In this document: positions 25,821 to 36,419 of the stretch, in pieces | Layout of the letters: every line of letters begins with the position of its first letter | How positions within the stretch are numbered: the first letter of the stretch is position 1 | Source: Ectopseudomonas chengduensis | GTDB taxonomy: Bacteria > Pseudomonadota > Gammaproteobacteria > Pseudomonadales > Pseudomonadaceae | NCBI RefSeq assembly: GCF_900102635.1 | Contig: NZ_FMZQ01000004.1 | Span: forward strand, 248,001 to 312,000 | Reading direction: 5' to 3' | DNA: 64,000 bases | Position numbers and translations under genes: made by a program | The notes under the pieces: generated by a model | Database searches by the model: none | What the model was told of the DNA's origin: nothing | Seen by the model: only the letters and a program-made list of their open reading frames with translations

Positions 25821-26594
25821 TCACTGCACCGGCAGGAAATTCAGCAGGAACAGACTCTGCGCATAGTTGGCGCCCATGCGCCGGTAGCGCTCTTCCAGCA
25901 CATGGGTGAGCAGATCGAGACGCGCCACCATCTTGCCGAACTCCACTGCGTAGCTGAGGTTGTTGCCCTGTTCGGAGAACTCGTTGGATAGCAGCAGCGG
26001 CCGGCCCGCGGCATCACGGCGCTGCGACAGCATCCAGCCGGCCTTTTCCAGATTACGTGCGGCGTTGTGGATGAATTGCGCATTGAAGCTGTCGGTCAGG
26101 TAGAACTCGGTACGGCCGCCGTGAGCCGTCACCAGCATGCTGCCGATGGCATAGGTGAAGGCCGCCACGCGGTCGCCCTGAAAGGCCGGGCTCAGCGAGT
26201 AATCCAGCGCCGCAACATCACGCCGGCCGCCCAAGGTCGGCCAGTCCTGATTGTGTTCGATGGCGTACTGGATGGCGCGCTCGGCAGCGGCGGCATCAGG
26301 CAGGGAGTTCTTGCGCCACTCGCGCGGGTTACGTTGGTACAACTTGTTCATCAGCCGATACAGGCTGTTGAGGTTGTTGCGCATGGCCAGGGTCGCCATA
26401 CGGTCGACGTCGGTCTGCAGCACCTCGGCGGGCTTGAGCGGGCTGCGCGTATGCACAATGGAGTCGTTGTCCAGGCGCCCCGTGCAACCACCCAACAACA
26501 ACAGCGCAGCCAACCCCGGCAGCACCAGCCGTTGCCCAAATACCGAGCTGTTGATTGGTCTGCCCTGTGCAGCAGACGCTGGCCTCGCTCCCAT
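25821..26594 (-). CDS. Conserved lipoprotein of unknown function
   Basis: A 257-residue protein with an uncommonly long N region before the lipobox LLGGC near residue 36; the mature protein starts CTGRLDNDSIVHTRSP. The rest is mostly helical and charged (LNSLYRLMNKLYQRNPREWRK, YAIEHNQDWPTLGGRRDVAALDYS) without membrane segments. I recognise it only as a conserved Pseudomonas-type lipoprotein. An internal start closer to the lipobox is possible but no better ribosome site was seen. Confidence 0.75.
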   Translation of the reverse strand: MGARPASAAQGRPINSSVFGQRLVLPGLAALLLLGGCTGRLDNDSIVHTRSPLKPAEVLQTDVDRMATLAMRNNLNSLYRLMNKLYQRNPREWRKNSLPDAAAAERAIQYAIEHNQDWPTLGGRRDVAALDYSLSPAFQGDRVAAFTYAIGSMLVTAHGGRTEFYLTDSFNAQFIHNAARNLEKAGWMLSQRRDAAGRPLLLSNEFSEQGNNLSYAVEFGKMVARLDLLTHVLEERYRRMGANYAQSLFLLNFLPVQ

Positions 26595-26737
26595 GCAGAG
26601 GTTCCCTGGCTGGCACGCGCCCCAGTGGCGCGCGCAACACTCAGAACCTCAGTAAAGCGCAAAAATTCCACGCTGCCTGTGCCCTGGCGCATAAACCGTG
26701 CCGATCAATGCGCGGCACGGCAGAAAAATGCGCCTGC

Positions 26738-28069
26738 TCAGGCTGGATTGGCGGCCCATTGCTCCAGCCGCGTCACGCTTTCGCGATAGGGCTTGAGACT
26801 CTTGGCCAGCAGGATGATCGACATCAACACCGCCAGGGTGGTGACGATCAGCAGCGAGTAGCGCAGCGCGTTGTCGTCGGCGAAGACGAAATCGGTCACC
26901 AGTGCCACGGCGGTCGGACCAACGCCCAGGCCGATCAGGGTGATGACGAACAGATAGATGGCCGACGCCTGGCCGCGCATCGAGTTGGGCATGATTTCCT
27001 GGATCGCTGCCGGCGCCACGCCGAACGGCATGCTCAGGCAGAACACTGCAGGCGCCAGCAGCATGCTGGCCCAGAAGGCGGTGTCCATCAGCGGGAACAG
27101 CACCACCATCGGCAAGGCGCCCAGCGCAGCGTACAGGCCGACACGCATGTTGGCGTCGCTACGCCCACGCTTGGCCATCAGGTCCGCCAGGCGTCCGCCG
27201 AAGACGATGCCCAGGCAGCCGAAGACTGCGACGATGCAGCCGTAGACGATGCCGACTTGGCCGGCGTCCCAGCCATAAGTACGGATGTAGAAAGTCGGTA
27301 TCCAGGCTGCACTGCCGTAACCGGCAAAAGCCAGCCCGGCGAAACCGAAGTTGTGCAGCAGCACGGTACGGCGATTGGCGCGAATGTAGCGCCCCACTTC
27401 GCTCAGCGGCACCGCCACGCCCGCCCCGGCACCGCGCCGGACAGGTTCCTTGATGGCCAGCATCAACAGGGTGAAAAACACACCCGCCACACCGAGAATC
27501 AGGAAAATCAACTGCCAGGGACGCACCTCGCCCAGCACCGGCAGGGTCACATCGCCCTGTGCCGAGGCGAACTGAATGACCAGGCCACCGACCAGAAAGG
27601 CCAGGCCCGAGCCGAGGTAGACGCCCATGGAATAGACGCTGATGGCCGTGGCCCGGCGCTCGGCGGGAAAGCTGTCGGCAATCAGCGAATAGGCCGCCGG
27701 CGACAGCGCCGCCTCGCCCACACCCACGCCGATGCGGCACAGCAGAAACTGCCAGTACATCTTGGCCATGCCGCAGGCGGCGGTAGCGGCGCTCCAGAAC
27801 AGAATGCCGACGGCGATCAACCCGCGCCGACTACGAGTATCGGCCACTCGCCCCAGCGGAATGCCGCATACGGTGTAGAACAGGGCGAACGACAGGCCCA
27901 TCAGCAGGCTCATCTGCGTATCGTTGATCGCCAGATCGCGACGGATGGGCTCGACCAGCAGATTGAGGATCTGCCGATCGACGAAGGACAGGACATACGC
28001 CACCATCAGGATGGCAACAGTGGCCCAGGCTCGGGCACTGGAGGGATAGCCGTTATTGTTGTTATGCAC
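26738..28069 (-). CDS. MFS transporter, spinster type
   Basis: A 443-residue inner-membrane transporter with about 12 segments, opening with VLSFVDRQILNLLVEPIRRDLAINDTQ, the signature of spinster-like MFS proteins, then the loop IPLGRVADTRSRRGLI. The chosen start is a GTG with a strong aggagag ribosome site; a GTG six codons earlier would place the Shine-Dalgarno inside the gene. Substrates of bacterial members range from lipids to organic acids; none can be chosen here. It stands alone, 143 bases from the next gene on its strand. Confidence 0.85.
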   Translation of the reverse strand: MHNNNNGYPSSARAWATVAILMVAYVLSFVDRQILNLLVEPIRRDLAINDTQMSLLMGLSFALFYTVCGIPLGRVADTRSRRGLIAVGILFWSAATAACGMAKMYWQFLLCRIGVGVGEAALSPAAYSLIADSFPAERRATAISVYSMGVYLGSGLAFLVGGLVIQFASAQGDVTLPVLGEVRPWQLIFLILGVAGVFFTLLMLAIKEPVRRGAGAGVAVPLSEVGRYIRANRRTVLLHNFGFAGLAFAGYGSAAWIPTFYIRTYGWDAGQVGIVYGCIVAVFGCLGIVFGGRLADLMAKRGRSDANMRVGLYAALGALPMVVLFPLMDTAFWASMLLAPAVFCLSMPFGVAPAAIQEIMPNSMRGQASAIYLFVITLIGLGVGPTAVALVTDFVFADDNALRYSLLIVTTLAVLMSIILLAKSLKPYRESVTRLEQWAANPA

Positions 28070-28265
28070 GGACGCTCTCCTCGGCACCGCAGAACGCGAC
28101 GCGCGACGGTTGAAAGAAGCGCCAGCTTAGGACGATATAAACGGCGGTGAGTATCGCTCGAAGGTGTTATCAGGTCGGCGAATGCTTCATACCCGCCGAG
28201 GCGAATGGCTCGGTAGCAAAACTCAATAGTCGCTCAGAGCGTACTTCCCGTTAGTTAAGCGAATC

Positions 28266-28326
28266 TGTAGGAGCCGGCTTGCCGGCGATGCTGTTTGAGC
28301 GGATCGCCAGCAAGCCGGCTCCTACA
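28266..28326. repeat. Pseudomonas REP palindrome
   Basis: tgtaggagccggcttgccgg at the left pairs with the complement ending gccggctcctaca at the right around a short loop, a near-perfect 61-base inverted repeat. It is the only structure seen in the 309-base gap 28070-28378 between the MFS gene and hemH, apart from the expected MFS promoter. Confidence 0.9.
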
Positions 28327-28378
28327 GTTCTGTCTCTGACCGGCATTGGCCGCAGCGCTGTTTTACCTGAACAGGCGC

Positions 28379-29401
28379 TCAGATCATCAGTGGCGCCCGC
28401 TCGCACAGCACCTTCAACGCCGCCGCCCAGTCGGGATGATCGTTCAGGCAGGGCACCAGCTGCAGGCTCTCGCCACCGGCCTCAACGAACTGCTCGCGAC
28501 CACGGTCGCCGATTTCCTCCAGGGTCTCGATGCAGTCGGCGACGAAGGCCGGACACATCACCAGCAACTTCTTCACGCCCTGCGCGGCCAGCTCGTCGAG
28601 ACGGCTCTCGGTATAGGGCTCGATCCACTTGGCGCGGCCCAGACGCGACTGGAAGCTCACCGACCATTGCTCAGGGCGCAAGCCCATGCGCTGGGCGAAC
28701 AGCTCGGCACTGCGCAGGCATTGCGCGCGGTAACAGTTGGCGAGCACCTCGGGCGAAGCGCTGCGGCAGCAATCTTCACCTTTCAGGCAATGACCGCTGG
28801 GGTCGAGCTTGTGCAGGTGGCGCTCCGGCAGGCCGTGAAAGCTCAGCAGCAGGTGGTCGAAATCCTGCTGCAGATAAGGCTTGGCGCTGGCCACCAGGGC
28901 GTCGAGGTATTCCGGCTGATCGTAGAACGGCGGCAGAGTGGACAGACGCATGTCCAGGCCGCGCTCGCGCACCACCCGCTTGACCTCTTCGATCACCGTG
29001 GTGGTGGTGCTGTCGGCGAATTGCGGATACAGCGGCGCCAGGGTCACTTCACGGATGCCCTGCGCAGCTAGACGCTGCAGGGTCGACTCGATGGAAGGCT
29101 CGCCATAACGCATGGCCAACTCCACCGGGCCCTGAGTCCAATGAGCCTTCATCGCTTCCTGCAAACGGCGACTGATCACCACCAGCGGCGAGCCATCGTC
29201 CCACCAGATCGAGGCATAGGCATGTGCCGATGCGGCAGGACGCTTGATCAGAATCAGCGACACCAGCAATCGACGCAGCGGCCAGGGCAGGTCGATCACG
29301 TAGGGATCCATCAGGAACTGATTGAGGTAACGGCGGACATCGGCTACTTCGGTGGACGCGGGCGAACCCAGGTTAACCAGCAACAATGCGTGATCGGTCA
29401 T
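28379..29401 (-). CDS. hemH: Ferrochelatase HemH
   Basis: Inserts ferrous iron into protoporphyrin IX, the last step of heme synthesis, at the cytoplasmic side of the inner membrane. The 340-residue protein starts [13 protein letters not shown] and has [19 protein letters not shown] with the catalytic His, [18 protein letters not shown], and [17 protein letters not shown]. It lies 12 bases downstream of the TIGR01777 gene, in the order also seen in P. aeruginosa. Confidence 0.97.
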   Translation of the reverse strand: MTDHALLLVNLGSPASTEVADVRRYLNQFLMDPYVIDLPWPLRRLLVSLILIKRPAASAHAYASIWWDDGSPLVVISRRLQEAMKAHWTQGPVELAMRYGEPSIESTLQRLAAQGIREVTLAPLYPQFADSTTTTVIEEVKRVVRERGLDMRLSTLPPFYDQPEYLDALVASAKPYLQQDFDHLLLSFHGLPERHLHKLDPSGHCLKGEDCCRSASPEVLANCYRAQCLRSAELFAQRMGLRPEQWSVSFQSRLGRAKWIEPYTESRLDELAAQGVKKLLVMCPAFVADCIETLEEIGDRGREQFVEAGGESLQLVPCLNDHPDWAAALKVLCERAPLMI

Positions 29402-29413
29402 GCGAAATCCTAG

Positions 29414-30316
29414 TCATTGATGGCCCAGCAGATCCGCCAGGGCCACATCCAGATGGGTAAAACGAAAACTGAAACCCGCCTCCAGCAGGCGCGCCGGCAC
29501 GGCACGCTGGCCGCCGAGCAGCAACTCGGACATCTCGCCGAGTGCAGCGCGCAGGACGAAGGCCGGCGCCGGGAAAATGGTCGGGCGGCTCAGCGCCTGG
29601 CCCAGCGCCTTGCTGAACTCGGCATTGCGCACGGGTAATGGCGCGCAGGCATTATAAGGACCGCGAGCGTCGCCCTGCTGCAAGAGAAAATCGATCAGGC
29701 CGATTTGATCGGCGATATGAATCCAGGGCATCCACTGCCGACCATCACCGATGCGCCCACCCAGGCCGAGCTTGAACGGTAGCAACAGGCGTTTGAGCAT
29801 GCCGCCATCCGGGCTCAGCACCAGGCCGGTGCGCACCAGCACCACGCGAATCCCCAGGTCCTCGGCGCGTTGTGCAGTTTCTTCCCAGGCCCCACACAGC
29901 TGCGCGGCGAAATCATCGGTGACCTGCGGCGTACCTTCACTCAGCTCACGTTCACCGCCGTTGCCGTACCAACCCACTGCCGAGCCCGACAGCAGCACTG
30001 CGGGGCGCTGCTGGCGCCGTTGCAGCCAGGTCAGCAACTGCTCGGTCAGACCGATCCGGCTCGACCACAGCAGCGCCTTGCGCTTGCTGCTCCAGGGGCG
30101 GTCGGCAATGGGGGCACCGGCCAGATTGATCACCGCGTCCAACGGCTCTTCAGCCAGCTCCTCGAGCCGGGCAATGCCTCGAACATTGGCCCCACAGAGG
30201 CGCGCGACCTTGCTTGGCTCACGGCTCCAGACGGTCAGGTGGTGGCCCTGCTCGGCCCAGTGTGCGCAAAGCGCTCGCCCGATCAGACCGGTACCGCCGG
30301 TCAGCAGGATATGCAT
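29414..30316 (-). CDS. TIGR01777-family NAD-dependent epimerase (YfcH-like)
   Basis: A 300-residue atypical SDR beginning MHILLTGGTGLIGRALCAHW, the Rossmann nucleotide-binding motif. The start was moved 12 codons in from the longest frame because the GxxGxxG motif then lies at the N terminus and a gagga ribosome site fits. The segments INLAGAPIADRPWSSKRK and SGSAVGWYGNGGERELSE are hallmark TIGR01777 motifs. The substrate is unknown. It precedes hemH in the same direction, and its promoter region is shared with the flavoprotein gene at 30521. Confidence 0.92.
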   Translation of the reverse strand: MHILLTGGTGLIGRALCAHWAEQGHHLTVWSREPSKVARLCGANVRGIARLEELAEEPLDAVINLAGAPIADRPWSSKRKALLWSSRIGLTEQLLTWLQRRQQRPAVLLSGSAVGWYGNGGERELSEGTPQVTDDFAAQLCGAWEETAQRAEDLGIRVVLVRTGLVLSPDGGMLKRLLLPFKLGLGGRIGDGRQWMPWIHIADQIGLIDFLLQQGDARGPYNACAPLPVRNAEFSKALGQALSRPTIFPAPAFVLRAALGEMSELLLGGQRAVPARLLEAGFSFRFTHLDVALADLLGHQ

Positions 30317-30444
30317 GGCATCGTCCTCGCATGGCAATGGAAGAAACTTCACCTTTAGTCTGGTTCATGACGCGCACACGTGCCTTTATTGATTGCCGTG
30401 TTTGTCCTAAACCTAAAGCAAGGGAGCGCCACTTTCGGCGACAT

Positions 30445-31746
<1,302 letters not shown>

Positions 31747-31818
31747 GCCTCCCGTGATACCTGGCGGCAGCACCCTCGGCTGACGCCGCCGGCATGCACA
31801 GAAAACCAATACCAAACC

Positions 31819-31893
31819 TATACAAAGTATTTGACTTGTATAACTGCGCACCTATGATAGACACAAGTTGTACATGGATCACTTCATGTACAA
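31819..31893 (+). promoter_or_regulatory. Promoter with two palindromic operators before the DUF523/MerR/phrB operon
   Basis: A sigma-70 promoter is visible: TTGACT (31831-31836), 16 bases, TATGAT (31853-31858). TATACAA (31819-31825) and TTGTATA (31836-31842), perfect arms with a 10-base spacer, straddle the -35. TTGTACATG (31868-31876) and CATGTACAA (31885-31893), perfect 9-base arms with an 8-base spacer, lie just after the predicted start. Binding at either would block transcription, fitting a light-relieved repressor. Confidence 0.7.
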
Positions 31894-31912
31894 GGTCTAA
31901 TGAGGTCAGGTT

Positions 31913-32863
31913 ATGCAAGCGAGCAAAGCCAAACTGGGCATCAGCGCCTGCCTGCTGGGCGCCGAAGTCCGCTACAACGGCGGCCACAAGCTGTCACGCC
32001 TGTGCAGCCGCAGCCTGACCGAACACTTCGATTTCATCCCGGTCTGTCCCGAAGTCGGCATCGGCATGTCGATCCCTCGGGAGCCGATTCGCCTGGTCGG
32101 CGATCCACAAGCGCCGCGCGCCGTCGGCACCGTCGACCGCTCGCGAGACGTCACCGATGCCCTGGCCGCTTATGGCGAACGCATGGCCACTGAACTGCAG
32201 GGCATCAGCGGCTACATCTTCATGCAGCAGTCACCGTCCTGCGGCCTGGAACGGGTCAAGGTGTATCAGGAAGGCGGACGCCCGAGCGAGCCGGGGCGCG
32301 GCATCTTCGCTGCTGCCTTCTGCGCTCGGCATCCGGATCTGCCGGTGGAAGAAGACGGCCGCCTCAATGATCCGGTGTTGCGCGAGAACTTCATCACCCG
32401 CGTCTATGCCCACGCCGAATGGCAGCGTCTGTTGCAGCAAGGCCTGACGCGTCGCGCGCTGATCGCCTTCCACTCGCGCTACAAGTACCTGCTGATGGCC
32501 ACCGACCCGGTGCGCTACAAGACGCTCGGACGCATGCTAGGCGACCTGAGCCAGCACGATCTGGGTGAGCTGGCGCCGCGCTATTTCAGCGAGCTGATGA
32601 GCGCGCTGAAGAAATGCGCCACCCGTGGCACCCACAGCAACGTGCTGCAGCACCTGAGCGGCTACCTCAAACGCAGCCTGAGCCCTGAGGACAAGCAGGA
32701 GATGCAGCAACTGATCGGTCAATACCGCGAGGGCATCGTGCCGCTGGTGGTGCCGCTGACGCTGCTCAAGCACCACTTCCGTCGTCACCCGGATCGCTAC
32801 ATCGCCGAGCAAGCGTATCTGCAGCCGCACCCCGAGCCACTCAGCCTGCGCAATGCGCTGTGA
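31913..32863 (+). CDS. DUF523 and DUF1722 (YbgA-like) fusion protein
   Basis: A 316-residue two-domain protein. Residues 1-150 are DUF523 with LGISACLLGAEVRYNGGHK, FDFIPVCPEVGIGM and MQQSPSCGLERVKVY, where conserved cysteines may bind metal. Residues about 185-300 are DUF1722 with LIAFHSRYKYLLMA, THSNVLQHLSGYLKR and LTLLKHHFRRHP. The fusion is common beside photolyase genes. Function unknown. First gene of the unit that includes the MerR regulator and phrB. Confidence 0.9.
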   Translation: MQASKAKLGISACLLGAEVRYNGGHKLSRLCSRSLTEHFDFIPVCPEVGIGMSIPREPIRLVGDPQAPRAVGTVDRSRDVTDALAAYGERMATELQGISGYIFMQQSPSCGLERVKVYQEGGRPSEPGRGIFAAAFCARHPDLPVEEDGRLNDPVLRENFITRVYAHAEWQRLLQQGLTRRALIAFHSRYKYLLMATDPVRYKTLGRMLGDLSQHDLGELAPRYFSELMSALKKCATRGTHSNVLQHLSGYLKRSLSPEDKQEMQQLIGQYREGIVPLVVPLTLLKHHFRRHPDRYIAEQAYLQPHPEPLSLRNAL

Positions 32864-32867
32864 TGCC

Positions 32868-33824
32868 ATGACCAGCGAAACCATCGCCGACGACGAAGTC
32901 GGCCACGACTACCGCCAGGCACTCGACGAGGGCTACCTACCGATTCGCGAGGTGGCCCGCAGCACCGGCATCAACGCTGTGACCCTGCGCGCCTGGGAGC
33001 GCCGCTACGGGCTGATCGTGCCCTACCGCACCCCCAAGGGACACCGCCTCTATTCACCGGCCAATCTCGCACGCATCAACGCCATTCTCGCCTGGCTAGC
33101 TCGCGGCGTTGCCGTCGGCCAGGTCAAGGCGCTGCTCGACCACGAGCAGGTGCCGCAAGCAACCCACACCGACAACTGGTCACGTCAGCGCAACGAGCTG
33201 CTCGGCTGCATCGTTCAGTTCAACGAGCGACGTCTGGATGATCGCTTCAACTCGGCACTGGCGCTCTACCCGGCCAGCACCCTGGTCGAACAACTGCTGT
33301 GGCCGCTGCTCGGTGATCTGCGCCAGCGCTGGCAGGGCCAGTTCGGCGCACGCGCCGAGCAGGTGTTCTTCCTCTCCTGGCTGCGCAGCAAGCTGGCCAC
33401 GCGCATCTATCACTGCAATCGCCAGGTCGGCGGCGCGCCACTGCTGCTGATCAACCTCGGTGAAGCGCCAATGGAGCCGGGCCTGTGGCTGTGCGCCTGG
33501 CTGGCCAGCGCCAGCGATTGTCCGGTGGAGGTCTTCGATTGGCCGCTGCCGCCCAATGAACTGCTGACGGCGCTGGAGCACATCGCCCCGCGCGCCGTGC
33601 TGCTGTACGCCGAAGAAGCGCTGGACGGCGCCCTGGTACGCCGCCAGTTACCCCGTCTGGCCGAACAATGCCGGGTGCCGCTGCTGCTCGCCGGCCCCGC
33701 CGCTCACATTCACCGCGACTCGCTGACTGACCTGGAGTCGGCCAGCGACCCGCTCGCCGCGCACGCCTGGCTGCTGCGCCATGGCTTGCTCGGCACCCAA
33801 GAGGTAACCCCATGCAGCAACTGA
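32868..33824 (+). CDS. MerR-family regulator, LitR/CarH-like
   Basis: A 318-residue regulator. The N-terminal MerR helix-turn-helix is clear: LPIREVARSTGINAVTLRAWERRYGLIVPYRTPKGHRLYS. The following part has the layout of the cobalamin-binding region of LitR/CarH photoreceptors (helical bundle about residues 95-180, then a Rossmann-like domain). However, the expected Glu-His pair of the bundle reads Glu-Gln (RAEQVFF), and no DxHxxG cobalamin motif is seen. It may therefore be a LitR relative that does not itself use adenosylcobalamin. The ATG was chosen over one five codons upstream. It overlaps phrB by 13 bases. Confidence 0.87.
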   Translation: MTSETIADDEVGHDYRQALDEGYLPIREVARSTGINAVTLRAWERRYGLIVPYRTPKGHRLYSPANLARINAILAWLARGVAVGQVKALLDHEQVPQATHTDNWSRQRNELLGCIVQFNERRLDDRFNSALALYPASTLVEQLLWPLLGDLRQRWQGQFGARAEQVFFLSWLRSKLATRIYHCNRQVGGAPLLLINLGEAPMEPGLWLCAWLASASDCPVEVFDWPLPPNELLTALEHIAPRAVLLYAEEALDGALVRRQLPRLAEQCRVPLLLAGPAAHIHRDSLTDLESASDPLAAHAWLLRHGLLGTQEVTPCSN

Positions 33825-35248
33825 TGTGGTTTCGCAGCGACCTGCGCACCCAGGACAACACCGCCCTGAGCCGCGCCATGAGCAGCGGCGCGACCATCGC
33901 CCTGTATCTCGTCACGCCCGGCCAGTGGCAGCGCCATGACGATGCCGCGAGCAAGGTGGACTTCTGGCTGCGCAACCTGGCGGAGCTGAGCAAGGCCCTG
34001 GCGGCGCTCAATGTGCCGCTGCTGGTACGCCACTGCCACGACTGGAGCGAGGCGCCGGTGCAGGTCGCCGAGGTCTGCCATGAACACGACATCAGCGCCG
34101 TGCACGTCAACGAGGAGTACGGCGTCAACGAAAGCCTGCGCGATCAGCAGGTCTGCGCCTACCTCGGCCAGCAGGCCATCGCCTGGCACAGCCACCTCGA
34201 TCAGCTGTTGTTCAAACCTGGCAGCGTACTGACCCGCTCCGGCGGCTACTTCCAGGTCTACAGCCAGTTCCGCAAGGTGTGCTACGAGCGCCTGCACACG
34301 GCCCTGCCGGCATTGATCACCCCACCGAAGGCGCAAACGCCGCTGGCCATCGACAGTGAGGCGATACCCGAAACCACAGAAGGTTTCGCCACACCCAGCG
34401 CCAGCCTGCGCCTGCTCTGGCCCGCCGGAGAGGAGGCTGCCCTGCAGCGCCTGCAGCGCTTTAGCGACGAGCAGGTCACCTACTACAAGGACGAACGCGA
34501 CTTCCCCGCCAAGCCTGGCACCAGCCAGTTATCAGCCTACCTGGCGGCCGGCGTCGTATCGCCGCGCCAATGCCTACATGCCGCGCTCGCGGCCAATCAG
34601 GGCGAGTTCGACAGTGGCAACCCAGGCGTCGTCACCTGGATCAACGAGCTGCTCTGGCGTGAGTTCTACAAGCACACACTGGTCGGCTACCCACGGGTAT
34701 CGCGCCACCGTGCCTTCCGCCTGGAAACCGAGGCGGTGCCATGGCGCCACGCCCCGGAAGACCTGGCCGCCTGGCAAGAGGGCCGCACCGGCCTGCCGAT
34801 CATCGATGCGGCCATGCGCCAACTGCTGGAAACCGGCTGGATGCACAACCGCCTGCGCATGATCGTCGCCATGTTCCTGACCAAGAACCTGCTGATCGAC
34901 TGGCGCGAGGGCGAGCGCTTCTTCATGCGTCACCTGATCGATGGCGACCTGGCGGCGAACAACGGCGGCTGGCAATGGAGCGCCTCCACTGGCACCGATG
35001 CAGCGCCGTACTTCCGCATTTTCAACCCGATCAGCCAGTCGCAGAAGTTCGACCCCGAAGGCCAGTTCATTCGCCAGTGGGTGCCAGAGCTGGCCGGGCT
35101 GAACAAGCGCGACATTCATGACCCATCCGCACTGGGCGGCTTGTTCGCGCCCGCCGGTTATCCACGCCCGATCGTCGATCTGTCACGCTCGCGTGAACGC
35201 GCGTTGGCGGCGTTCAAGAACCTGTCTGCGCGGGAGGTTCCGGCATGA
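33812..35248 (+). CDS. phrB: Deoxyribodipyrimidine photolyase PhrB
   Basis: Light-driven repair of cyclobutane pyrimidine dimers using FAD and an antenna cofactor. The 478-residue protein has the antenna-domain start MQQLMWFRSDLRTQDNTALS and the FAD/DNA-binding core WREFYKHTLVGYPRVSRHRAF, then GRTGLPIIDAAMRQLLETGWMHNRLRM and WQWSASTGTDAAPYFRIFNP, the class I CPD photolyase signatures. Its start overlaps the MerR gene and its stop overlaps the next gene by ATGA, so it is embedded in the operon. Confidence 0.97.
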   Translation: MQQLMWFRSDLRTQDNTALSRAMSSGATIALYLVTPGQWQRHDDAASKVDFWLRNLAELSKALAALNVPLLVRHCHDWSEAPVQVAEVCHEHDISAVHVNEEYGVNESLRDQQVCAYLGQQAIAWHSHLDQLLFKPGSVLTRSGGYFQVYSQFRKVCYERLHTALPALITPPKAQTPLAIDSEAIPETTEGFATPSASLRLLWPAGEEAALQRLQRFSDEQVTYYKDERDFPAKPGTSQLSAYLAAGVVSPRQCLHAALAANQGEFDSGNPGVVTWINELLWREFYKHTLVGYPRVSRHRAFRLETEAVPWRHAPEDLAAWQEGRTGLPIIDAAMRQLLETGWMHNRLRMIVAMFLTKNLLIDWREGERFFMRHLIDGDLAANNGGWQWSASTGTDAAPYFRIFNPISQSQKFDPEGQFIRQWVPELAGLNKRDIHDPSALGGLFAPAGYPRPIVDLSRSRERALAAFKNLSAREVPA

Positions 35249-35667
35249 GTGCATTTCTTCACGATTTCGCCGAGCGCTTCGCCGCGCTGAACAAGGACAA
35301 CCTCGATCTGCTCGGCAAGCTGTACAGCGACGACGTGCTGTTTCGTGACCCGCTGCATGAGGTGCACGGCCTGACGGCGGTACGCCGCTATTTCGCCGAG
35401 CTGTACGCCAATGTGGAAGCGCTGCATTTCGAATTTCACGGCTTCGATCAGGTCGCCGAAGGGGAAGGCTACCTGCGCTGGACCATGCGCTATCGCCATC
35501 CGCGCCTGCGCGGCGGCGCCGAGATCGCCGTCGAAGGCTGCTCGCACCTGCTCTGGCGCGAGCGCGTCTATCAACACCGTGATTATTTCGATGCCGGCGC
35601 ACTGCTCTACGAACATCTGCCGCTGCTCGGTAGCGTGATCGCCTGGCTGAAACGGAGGCTGGCATGA
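35245..35667 (+). CDS. NTF2/SnoaL-like small protein
   Basis: A 140-residue protein with a SnoaL-like cone fold: FAERFAALNKDNLDLLGKLYSDDVLFRDPLHEVHGLTAVRRYF and LHFEFHGFDQVAEGEGYLRWTMRYRHPRLRGG. Such domains bind small hydrophobic ligands or act as isomerases/hydratases. It overlaps phrB and the next SDR gene by four bases each, the mark of a tightly coupled operon. A role in the adjoining lipid-modification steps is inferred. Confidence 0.85.
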   Translation: MSAFLHDFAERFAALNKDNLDLLGKLYSDDVLFRDPLHEVHGLTAVRRYFAELYANVEALHFEFHGFDQVAEGEGYLRWTMRYRHPRLRGGAEIAVEGCSHLLWRERVYQHRDYFDAGALLYEHLPLLGSVIAWLKRRLA

Positions 35668-36419
35668 AACGTATCTGGCTCACTGGCGCCAGCAGCGGCA
35701 TCGGCGCCGCACTGGCCGAAGAATTGCTCAAGGCCGGCCATCAGCTGGCGCTGAGCGCGCGTAGTAGTGGCCCACTGCAGGACTTCGCTGCTCACTATGG
35801 CGATCAGGTGCTGGTCGCCCCAGGTGATCTGACCGACGCCGAGCAGGTACACGCGATTGGCGAGCGCATCGCTCAACAATGGGGCGCGCTGGATTGCGTG
35901 ATCCTCAACGCCGGCACCTGCGAATACGTCGATGTGCGCCAGTTCGAGGCGGCGATGATCGAACGCGTGGTCAGCGCCAACCTGTTTTCCGCCAGCCACT
36001 GCATCGAAGCCGCCCTGCCCCTGCTGCGCCAGGGCGAGCGCCCACACCTGGTCGGCGTTGGCAGCTCGGTGACCTTCATGCCGCTGCCGCGCGCCGAAGC
36101 CTATGGTGCCTCCAAGGCCGCCATGCGTTACCTGATGCAGACACTGCGTATCGACCTGGCCAGCGAGGGCATCGACGTCACCCTGGTCAGCCCCGGCTTC
36201 GTCGACACCCCGCTGACGCAGAAGAACGACTTCCCGATGCCCATGCGCTGGCCGGTCGAACGCGCCGCGCGATACATCGCCGAGCGTCTGGACAAGCGCC
36301 CGCACGAGATCGCCTTTCCCACTCTCTTCATCGCCGTGCTGAAACTGCTCGGCAGCCTGCCCAGCAGCCTGCAACTGGCCATAGGTCGCCGCCTGGCGCG
36401 CAACGAGGACAACGCATGA
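35664..36419 (+). CDS. Short-chain dehydrogenase/reductase of the photolyase operon
   Basis: A 251-residue SDR with TGASSGIGAALAEELLKAGH at residues 7-26, LNAG in CVILNAGTCEYVD, and the active-site YGASKAAMRYLMQTL with the serine in GVGSSVTFMPL. The chain ends with a hydrophobic tail (LLGSLPSSLQLAIGRRL) that may attach to the membrane. ATGA overlaps on both sides tie it to the NTF2-like and flavin oxidase genes. It likely works on a fatty-acyl or other lipid alcohol/ketone, but this is a context inference. Confidence 0.9.
   Translation: MKRIWLTGASSGIGAALAEELLKAGHQLALSARSSGPLQDFAAHYGDQVLVAPGDLTDAEQVHAIGERIAQQWGALDCVILNAGTCEYVDVRQFEAAMIERVVSANLFSASHCIEAALPLLRQGERPHLVGVGSSVTFMPLPRAEAYGASKAAMRYLMQTLRIDLASEGIDVTLVSPGFVDTPLTQKNDFPMPMRWPVERAARYIAERLDKRPHEIAFPTLFIAVLKLLGSLPSSLQLAIGRRLARNEDNA

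Noticed and set aside
26555..28150. A 531-codon plus-strand open frame opposite the spinster-type MFS gene
   Set aside because: Gln/His/Gly-rich shadow translation with no domain; the MFS frame has the SVDRQ-type start and membrane segments.
32853..32867. Start of the MerR-like gene five codons upstream
   Set aside because: That ATG lies inside the DUF523 gene without a better ribosome site; the Met at 32868 gives MTSETIADDE and a normal distance to the helix-turn-helix.
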